Source of the DNA: Azospirillum brasilense
GTDB taxonomy: Bacteria > Pseudomonadota > Alphaproteobacteria > Azospirillales > Azospirillaceae
Direction: 5' to 3'
Assembly: GCF_008365405.1 (NCBI RefSeq)
Contig: NZ_QOKV01000003.1
Coordinates: 248,001-312,000, forward strand
Length of the DNA: 64,000 nt
The translations under genes were made by a program, and so were the position numbers. The notes under the pieces are model-generated. The model ran no database searches, was not told the DNA's origin, and saw nothing but the letters and a program-made list of their open reading frames with translations. Below, piece after piece: positions 58,013 to 64,000 of the stretch (the stretch's first letter is position 1; each line of letters starts with the position of its first letter).

Positions 58013-58054
58013 AAGAAAAACCCCTCCTTCATCGCAATCGGATGGAGGAGGGGT
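58013..58054 (-). terminator. Intrinsic terminator of the chemoreceptor gene
   Basis: On the minus strand ACCCCTCCTCCATC pairs with GATGAAGGAGGGGT (one mismatch) around CGATTGC and is followed by TTTTTCTTG, immediately after the stop codon. Confidence 0.85.
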
Positions 58055-58067
58055 GAAGACGAAACCG

Positions 58068-60077
58068 TCAGGCCGCCCGCATATCGGTCAGGAAGCGGGA
58101 GACGAAGCCGCGCAGCCCCTCCGCCTCGCCGCTCAGCCCGTCGGCGGCGTCGAGCACCTGACGGGAGGCGTCGCCGGTGGCTTCCGCCGCCTGGGTCACC
58201 CCGGCGATGTTGCCGGACACCTCCTGGGTGCCGCGGGCGGCCTGCTGGACGTTGCGGCTGATCTCCTGGGTGGCCGCACCCTGCTCCTCGACCGCCGCGG
58301 CGATGGTGGTGGAGATGTGGCTGATCTCGCCGATCACGCGGCCGATCTCGGCGATGGCCCCGGCGGCCTCGCGGCTGACCTGCTGGATGCCGGCGATCTG
58401 GCCGGAAATGTCCTCGGTCGCCTTGGCGGTCTGGTTGGCGAGGCTCTTGACCTCCGACGCAACGACGGCGAAGCCCTTGCCGGCCTCGCCGGCGCGGGCC
58501 GCCTCGATGGTTGCGTTCAGCGCCAGCAGGTTGGTCTGGCTGGCGATGTCGTTGATGAGCTGCACCACCTCGCCGATGCGCTGGGCGGCGTCGACCAACC
58601 CGCGCACGGTGGCGTCGGTCCGCTCGGCGGTGCTGACCGCCTGCCCGGCGATGCTGTTGCTCTGGGCGACCTGCCGGCTGATCTCCTGGATCGAGCTGGA
58701 CAGCTCCTCCGCGGCGGCGGCGACGGTCTCCACGTTGGCGGTCGCCTGGGTGGAGGCGACGGCGACGGCGCTGGCCTGCCGGGTGGTCTGCTCCGCGGTG
58801 GCCGACATGCCCTGGGCCGTGCTGTTGAGCTGGGTGGCGGCGGAGGAGACGCGGGACAGCACCTCCATCACCATCCGGTCGAACTCGCGGGTCAGGGAGT
58901 CGATGCGCTCCGACCGCTCGCGGCGGGTCTCATGCTCGGCGGCCTGCTCGGCGGCCATGCGGTCGGCCTCGATCAGGCTGTGCTTGAAGACCTCGACGGC
59001 CTTGGCCATGCCGCCGATCTCGTCGCCGCGGCCGAGGCCGGGCACGTCCACCCGGCGGTCGCCGCCGGCCAGACGGGTCATGGTGTCGGTCATCGACACG
59101 ATGGGCCGCGACAGGCCGCGCCCGATCATCAGGGCGGAGATCAGCCCGAGCAGGACGGCGACCACAGCGGCGGCGGTGGTCATCGTCCGGGCGCGGTCGA
59201 TGTTCTCCGTGGCGGTGGTGCCGAGCGCCGCCTGCTGGCGGACGCTGGCGTCGCGCAGCTGTTCGACCCGCGCGTTGACGGTCGGGCCGAGCGTCTCCAG
59301 CACCTGCGAAACCAGCTCGTCCCGCTTGGTGGTGGCGACGACGACCTTCTCGAACTGGGTGGCGAAGACGCGCTGGTAGGCCAGGAAGGACGAGGCGCCG
59401 CGGCGGCGCTCCAGCTCGGTCAGCTTGGCGAGCATCGCGTTGCCGCGCTCGCGGGCGTTCTGAAGCTCCTTGCGGAAGATGTCGGCGCTCTCCGCCGAGC
59501 CGTCGGTCAGGAAGCGGTTGGCGGTGTTGCGGGCGGCCAGGAAATGGCGGGCGGCCATGCCCGCCTGATAGGCGGCTTCGGTGTCTCCATCGGCGTAGGC
59601 GCTGTCCATGACGCCGCTGAGCGCCTTCTCCATCTTGACCCCGAGATCGAGAAGCTCCGCCGACGCCTCGTTGCGGGTCGCCTGGAACTCCATGATGCGG
59701 GCGAAGGCCTCGCGGTACCGGCCCAGCTCATCGTCCATCTGGGTCACCGTGCGGTTCAGCGTCGGCTCGGTGAACAGCGTCTTGGCCTCGTCGATCCGTC
59801 CGTCGAGGTCGGCGGCCAGCGAGTCCACCGTGTGGGCGGCCTCCTCGCTGCCGGTCAGCAGGAAGGTCTTGGCCTGGAGCTGGACCTCCAGCATCGTCGC
59901 CTGGATGCGCCCGACCTCCGTGGTCTGGCGGGCCAGCGTCTGATAGGTCGCGAAGCCGTCCTTCGCGCCCGTCAGTGCGTAGACCCCGACGCCGCCGATG
60001 GCGACCAGGAAGAGGAGAACCCCGGCGTTCGCCGCCGTGATCTTGGTGCCGACCCGCAGATGGTTGAACAGGCTCAT
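58068..60077 (-). CDS. Methyl-accepting chemotaxis protein
   Basis: The 669-residue receptor has TM1 (about 12-34), a helical periplasmic sensor (about 38-295, possibly a long four-helix or HBM-like bundle), TM2 (about 300-322), HAMP (about 323-375) and a cytoplasmic signalling hairpin whose tip includes [40 protein letters not shown]. There is no C-terminal CheR-tethering pentapeptide. Start [10 protein letters not shown] follows GGAG; longer frames are spurious. Its ligand cannot be inferred. Confidence 0.92.
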   Translation of the reverse strand: MSLFNHLRVGTKITAANAGVLLFLVAIGGVGVYALTGAKDGFATYQTLARQTTEVGRIQATMLEVQLQAKTFLLTGSEEAAHTVDSLAADLDGRIDEAKTLFTEPTLNRTVTQMDDELGRYREAFARIMEFQATRNEASAELLDLGVKMEKALSGVMDSAYADGDTEAAYQAGMAARHFLAARNTANRFLTDGSAESADIFRKELQNARERGNAMLAKLTELERRRGASSFLAYQRVFATQFEKVVVATTKRDELVSQVLETLGPTVNARVEQLRDASVRQQAALGTTATENIDRARTMTTAAAVVAVLLGLISALMIGRGLSRPIVSMTDTMTRLAGGDRRVDVPGLGRGDEIGGMAKAVEVFKHSLIEADRMAAEQAAEHETRRERSERIDSLTREFDRMVMEVLSRVSSAATQLNSTAQGMSATAEQTTRQASAVAVASTQATANVETVAAAAEELSSSIQEISRQVAQSNSIAGQAVSTAERTDATVRGLVDAAQRIGEVVQLINDIASQTNLLALNATIEAARAGEAGKGFAVVASEVKSLANQTAKATEDISGQIAGIQQVSREAAGAIAEIGRVIGEISHISTTIAAAVEEQGAATQEISRNVQQAARGTQEVSGNIAGVTQAAEATGDASRQVLDAADGLSGEAEGLRGFVSRFLTDMRAA

Positions 60078-60480
60078 GGTCGGGAAAACTCCGGATGAGG
60101 CTGAATGGTTTAGATGCAAAACATGGCAGTGTCCGCTTACCAATTCATTAAGTGTGCCAACTGGTTTCCGGTCCCCGAAAACGGGCGGGCGGAGCCATTC
60201 GCGCACCCATGGGGATGTCCTTATCCTTCCGGGTTCTGGCGGTTTCGCGGGGCCTTGGAATATTTGTCGGGACCGTGGCGTTAGCCCACCAGCGACGGAC
60301 CGTTCCGGCGCCGGTTCCAGCGGTGTGCTGGTCACGGCTTAGGCCGTGGATGGTCACAATAGAGGCGTTTTGCTCATCCACATGTATCGTGCTATATGCC
60401 AAAGGGCGAAGCGCCCCGCCGGGGACGCCTGCCTGGACCCCTCCGACCCGGCTCGTGATCATCTGACCCAACGGCCGGCC
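60078..60480. other. 403-nt divergent intergenic region
   Basis: No credible gene. It separates the chemoreceptor from the glycosyltransferase pair and contains a candidate promoter near its right end. The rest shows no repeat or hairpin of note. Confidence 0.6.
60370..60398 (+). promoter_or_regulatory. Candidate promoter of the glycosyltransferase operon
   Basis: TTGCTC (60370-60375) and TATATG (60393-60398) are separated by 17 nt, about 80 nt upstream of the GT2 start. The -35 is weak and the -10 fair; by-eye only. Confidence 0.3.
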
Positions 60481-61608
60481 ATGTCCCTGACCGACGCGCC
60501 CACTCTGGCGGCTTCCGCCAACACCGCTCCCAACACCACCCTCAGCCCAGGCGACGCCGCTTCCACCCCGAAGCCGTCGCGCTCCGCCCGCACGAAGCGG
60601 GGGCGCCTGTCGGTGGTGATTCCCTTCTACAACGAAGGCCCCAACATCGCGGCGCTGTTCGAACGGCTGGTGCCCGTGCTCGACCGGCTGGACGCGGAGT
60701 GGGAGGTGGTCTGCGTCAACGACGGCAGCCGCGACGACACGCTCGACCGTCTCCTGGACGTCCATGATGCCGACCCGCGGGTCAAGGTGGTCGACCTGTC
60801 GCGCAACTTCGGCAAGGAACTGGCCCTGTCGGCCGGGCTGCGCCACACCACCGGCGACGCCGTGGTGCCGATGGACGCCGACCTGCAGCACCCGCCGGAA
60901 CTGCTGCCGCAATTCCTCGCCAAATGGCGCGAGGGTTACGACGTCGTCGTCGCCGTGCGTCACGCGCGGGTCGGGCAGAGCCTGAAGCACCGGATGTTCG
61001 CCCGCGCCTTCTACTGGATCTTCGACAACCTGTCGGAGGTCCGGCTGCCGCGCGAGGTCGGTGACTTCCGGCTGATGGACCGGCGGGTGGTCGACGTCAT
61101 CAACCGCATGCCCGAACGCACGCGCTTCATGAAGGGCATCTTCGCCTGGGTCGGCTTCCGTCAGGCCAGCATCCCCTACAAGCAGGGGGAGCGCGCGGGC
61201 GGCGAGACCAAATGGGGCTTCCTGAAGCTGCTCAGCCTGTCCTTCGACGGGCTGACCGCCTTCTCCACCTTCCCCTTGCGGGTGTGGAGCCTGGTGGGCA
61301 TGGCGATCTCCGGTTTCGCCTTCGTCTACATCCTGCTGCGCCTGCTGCGCACCCTGATCTACGGCATCGACGTGCCCGGTTACGAATCGCTGCTGGCCGC
61401 GGTGCTGTTCATGGGCGGCATCCAGCTCGTCACGCTGGGGGTCATTGGCGATTATCTGGGCCGCGTGTTCAACGAGGTGAAGGGACGCCCCCTTTACATC
61501 GTCCGTTCCGCGCACGGCTTCGAGGACGAGGCTGCCACTCCAGCGGCCAATCCGGGGGCCAACGCAGGCGCTTGGCGCCGGCCCGGAAGCGAGGACCGCC
61601 CTTCATGA
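60481..61608 (+). CDS. Glycosyltransferase family 2, DPM1/ArnC-like
   Basis: The 375-residue protein has a Ser/Thr-rich cytoplasmic start, a GT-A domain (about 42-270; LSVVIPFYNEGPNI, VCVNDGSRDDT, DADLQHPPELL, EVGDFRLMDRRV) and two C-terminal transmembrane helices (about 270-345). Such proteins load a sugar onto polyprenyl phosphate for a periplasmic transferase, as ArnC or GtrB do. The downstream gene overlaps its stop (ATGA). Confidence 0.9.
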   Translation: MSLTDAPTLAASANTAPNTTLSPGDAASTPKPSRSARTKRGRLSVVIPFYNEGPNIAALFERLVPVLDRLDAEWEVVCVNDGSRDDTLDRLLDVHDADPRVKVVDLSRNFGKELALSAGLRHTTGDAVVPMDADLQHPPELLPQFLAKWREGYDVVVAVRHARVGQSLKHRMFARAFYWIFDNLSEVRLPREVGDFRLMDRRVVDVINRMPERTRFMKGIFAWVGFRQASIPYKQGERAGGETKWGFLKLLSLSFDGLTAFSTFPLRVWSLVGMAISGFAFVYILLRLLRTLIYGIDVPGYESLLAAVLFMGGIQLVTLGVIGDYLGRVFNEVKGRPLYIVRSAHGFEDEAATPAANPGANAGAWRRPGSEDRPS

Positions 61609-63296
61609 GCCTGATGCCGCCGCTCGGCCTGAATCCCCTCGGGGCGACGTCCCCGGCGGGCGTCCTCTCCCAGCGCCGCGCCGGCGCCCTGTGGGACGAC
61701 ATGGCGCGCGCGCTTCTGCTGTGCCTGATCATCCTCGCCGCGCTGACCTTCCGGAACTACGGGATCAGCACCGACGAGGAGGTCCAGCACATCTACGGCA
61801 AGAAGCTGCTGTCCTTCTACCTGTCCGGCTTCACCGACCGGTCGGCCTTCCATTTCAAGGACCTGTACCTGTATGGCGGGCTGTTCGATCTGGTGACCGC
61901 GCTGCTGGTCCCGATCTCGCCGTTCGAGGAGTACGAGACGCGCCACCTGCTCTGCGCGCTGGTCGGGGTGCTGGGCATCGCCGGCTGCTGGCGCTACGCC
62001 CGGCTGCTGGCCGGGCCGCGGGCGGGGTTCCTGGCGGCGGCGCTGCTGGCGCTGTCCGGCGTCTATTACGGCGCCATGTTCAACAACACCAAGGACGTGC
62101 CCTTTGCCGCGGGCATGGTGTGGACGCTCTATTTCGCCACCCGCATCATCGGGCAGATGCCGGCCCCGCGCCGCAGCGCCGTGCTGAAGTTCGGGCTGGT
62201 GCTGGGCCTGACCCTGTCGATCCGGGTGGGCGCGGTCCTGGCCGGCTTCTACCTCGCGGTGGCGCTGGCGCTCTATGTGGTGCTGGTGGCGTGGCAGGGC
62301 GGGCTGCGGCCGGCGCTGGGCGTCGTGCGGCGGGCCGTGCCACCCCTGCTGCCGGCCATCCCGCTGGCCTATGCGGTGATGGCGCTGTTCTGGCCCTGGG
62401 CGGTGCAGAAGCCGCTGAACCCGCTGGAGGCGCTGCGCGTCGTCTCGCACTTTCCCATCGACATCCAGACGCTGTTCATGGGGCAGATGGTCAGCTCCGC
62501 CGCCCCGCCGGCGCTCTACCTGCCGGTCTATCTCGGGGTGAAGCTGCCGGAGGCGGTGCTGCTGGGCACCCTGGCCGCGGTGGTGCTGGCCGCCCTGTGG
62601 GTGGTGCGCGGCGGCTGGCGGAGCGTGGACGGCGCCTTCGGGGCGGTGCGCTGGGTGCCGCTGGCGCTGGCGGCCTTCCTGCCGATCATCCTGTTCATGC
62701 TGATGCGCCCGTCCGTCTACAACGGCATCCGCCATTTCCTGTTCGTGGCGCCGCCGATGGCGGTCCTTGCCGGCATCGCCTTCGACCGGCTGTGGAGCGG
62801 GGCCGAGGCGCTGGGCCGGCGTACGGGGCAGGCGTACGGGGCGGCGGCCATCGCGGCGGCCGTGCTGTACGCGTGGCAGCTCGGCGCCATGCACCCGAAC
62901 CAGTACGTCTACTACAACCAGTTCGCCGGCGGGCTGAAGGGCGCCGAGGGCCGGTTCGAGCTGGATTACTGGGGCAACTCCCAGCACGAGGCGCTGGCCG
63001 AGCTGATCGCCCTGGTGGAGCGCGAGAACGGCGGCAAGGCGCCGCCGCGCCAGTACACTCTGTCGGTCTGCGGCAACACGCTGGCCGTACGCTTCGAGCT
63101 GCCGCCCTGGCTGAAACTGGTCAACGGCACCGGTCTGGACTGGCGCAAGGCCGATTTCTTCATGGCCTTCACCCAGGTCAAGCAGTGCCCCAGCCTGCTG
63201 GGCGGCCAGCCGATCATCGAGGTCGCCGCCGACGATGTGCCCCTGACCATCGTGAAGGACCGCCGCCCGCCGCTGGCAGAAATACCCACCGAGTAG
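61605..63296 (+). CDS. Multi-pass glycosyltransferase (GT39/ArnT-like, GT-C fold)
   Basis: The 563-residue integral membrane protein has about 10-11 helices. The first periplasmic loop carries the acidic pair in GISTDEEVQHIYGK, a typical GT-C catalytic motif, and LSGVYYGAMFNNTKDVPFAAGMVW is present in a later loop. The C-terminal periplasmic domain (about 430-560) contains YYNQFAGGLKGAEGRFELDYWG. Probably transfers the sugar loaded by the adjacent GT2 onto lipid A, a glycan or a protein. Substrate unknown. Starts within the GT2 stop. Confidence 0.85.
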   Translation: MSLMPPLGLNPLGATSPAGVLSQRRAGALWDDMARALLLCLIILAALTFRNYGISTDEEVQHIYGKKLLSFYLSGFTDRSAFHFKDLYLYGGLFDLVTALLVPISPFEEYETRHLLCALVGVLGIAGCWRYARLLAGPRAGFLAAALLALSGVYYGAMFNNTKDVPFAAGMVWTLYFATRIIGQMPAPRRSAVLKFGLVLGLTLSIRVGAVLAGFYLAVALALYVVLVAWQGGLRPALGVVRRAVPPLLPAIPLAYAVMALFWPWAVQKPLNPLEALRVVSHFPIDIQTLFMGQMVSSAAPPALYLPVYLGVKLPEAVLLGTLAAVVLAALWVVRGGWRSVDGAFGAVRWVPLALAAFLPIILFMLMRPSVYNGIRHFLFVAPPMAVLAGIAFDRLWSGAEALGRRTGQAYGAAAIAAAVLYAWQLGAMHPNQYVYYNQFAGGLKGAEGRFELDYWGNSQHEALAELIALVERENGGKAPPRQYTLSVCGNTLAVRFELPPWLKLVNGTGLDWRKADFFMAFTQVKQCPSLLGGQPIIEVAADDVPLTIVKDRRPPLAEIPTE

Positions 63297-63452
63297 AATT
63301 CGGCCGAGTGACACGCCTCTCACCGGTCTAACCCGCCCGGTACGGCCTGCTCCGTTGGCGTGATGTCCGTCCGCGGGCGTACCGCCGGGCGGAACCGCAT
63401 CCCACTCTTCCCAATGCGCGCCCATTCCGCGCGCCGACGACGGAGGGTGGGG

Positions 63453-64000
63453 ATGCGGGGGCCGGTGCTCGGTGTCGTGTCGTTTCTTGCGCTCACCGTC
63501 TGGGCGACGGCCCCGGCCCCGGCGGACGCGGTGGCCCCGGACCGCCTGCGGGAGGCGGTGACGGCGTTGGCCGATCGCCGTCTCGAGGAGGCGGGGGCGG
63601 GCAGCATCGTCGTCGGGGTGATCCGCGACGGGCGCAGCCTCGTCGTCGGGCGCGGCGACAGCGGACGGCCCGACGGCGGCCCGCCGGACGGACGCACCCT
63701 GTTCCAGATCGCCTCGCTGACCAAGCCCTTCACCGGCACCATCCTGGCGGAGCTGATCCGCGCCGGGCGCGTCGCCCCGACCGACCCGCTGGCCCGCCAT
63801 CTGCCCAAGCCGGTCCACGCCCCGGACTTCGACGGCACGCCGATCCGCCTCCTCGACCTCGCCACCCATACGGCGGGGTTGCCCAACGTGCCGGAGACTC
63901 CGCGCTTCTCCTGGAGCCGGCTGGAAGACCCGCGCAACCCCTACAAGCCATTGACGCGGGAGGAGGTGGGGGCGTGGCTGTCCGGCTTCAGCCTGACGGT
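63453..64000 (+). CDS. Serine hydrolase, beta-lactamase/penicillin-binding family (partial)
   Basis: The frame remains open at the window end (182 residues visible). MRGPVLGVVSFLALTVWATAPAPADA is a signal peptide, and the class C serine hydrolase motif SLTK (in LFQIASLTKPFTGT, near residue 88) follows, with LLDLATHTAGLPN downstream. This family covers esterases, D-aminopeptidases and beta-lactamase-related proteins. Start codon supported by GGAGGG 8 nt upstream. The catalytic Tyr/Lys in the second half lie outside the window. Confidence 0.88.
   Translation, partial: MRGPVLGVVSFLALTVWATAPAPADAVAPDRLREAVTALADRRLEEAGAGSIVVGVIRDGRSLVVGRGDSGRPDGGPPDGRTLFQIASLTKPFTGTILAELIRAGRVAPTDPLARHLPKPVHAPDFDGTPIRLLDLATHTAGLPNVPETPRFSWSRLEDPRNPYKPLTREEVGAWLSGFSLT

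Noticed and set aside
61494-63869. 791-residue minus-strand frame opposite the GT39 and serine hydrolase genes
   Set aside because: Gln/His/Arg-rich shadow without domains; both plus-strand genes have clear motifs.

Overview
The window is GC-rich (about 68-70% by eye) chromosomal DNA from an alphaproteobacterium. The gene content and order fit Rhodospirillales, most likely Azospirillum or a close relative. Indicators are the run lpdA / xerC-DUF484-fsa / priA / atpHAGDC, an F1-only ATP synthase operon, the obgE-proB and proA-nadD-rsfS-rlmH-gpmI-envC-ctpA-deacetylase-rppH blocks, many GTG starts, and recurrent intergenic palindromes with a CCCTCCCC...GGGGAGGG core. No tools were used; family names rest on motifs read in the translations and on remembered family features.

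Layout. 0-4 kb: membrane-anchored cytochrome c, SRP RNA and a dnaX-ybaB-recR DNA maintenance cluster. 4-14 kb: pgk, two methyltransferases, a CYTH-CHAD gene followed 11 nt later by an orphan ParA ATPase behind a possible Pho box, a sensor kinase and hldE. 14-16.3 kb: a fluoroacetate-dehalogenase-like hydrolase, an AT-rich gene with a PD-(D/E)XK-like motif set, and the wreck of a PPK2 polyphosphate kinase gene. 16.3-30 kb: lpdA, xerC, fsa, priA, the F1 ATP synthase operon and a diiron protein. 30-47.4 kb: a long minus-strand block for cell-envelope growth, proline synthesis, ribosome assembly and NAD synthesis. This block is broken between proA and proB by accessory genes: a diheme cytochrome, a TSUP permease, a GH108-like muramidase with a convergent exported Cys-rich protein, and a HAD phosphatase. 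47.5-57.3 kb: tRNA-Ser, then a branched-chain amino-acid type ABC transporter (livKHMGF) split into livKH and livMGF by queC and two tandem degenerate GGDEF-EAL-like paralogues. 57.3-64 kb: an EpmC-like protein, a chemoreceptor, a lipid-linked sugar transferase pair and the start of a serine hydrolase.

Most of the window is ordinary housekeeping sequence. The most interesting parts are the CYTH-CHAD/ParA pair with its candidate Pho box, the AT-rich nuclease-like gene beside the ppk2 remnant, the muramidase / Cys-rich protein pair inside a conserved operon, and the tandem pseudo-GGDEF-EAL genes inside the transporter locus.
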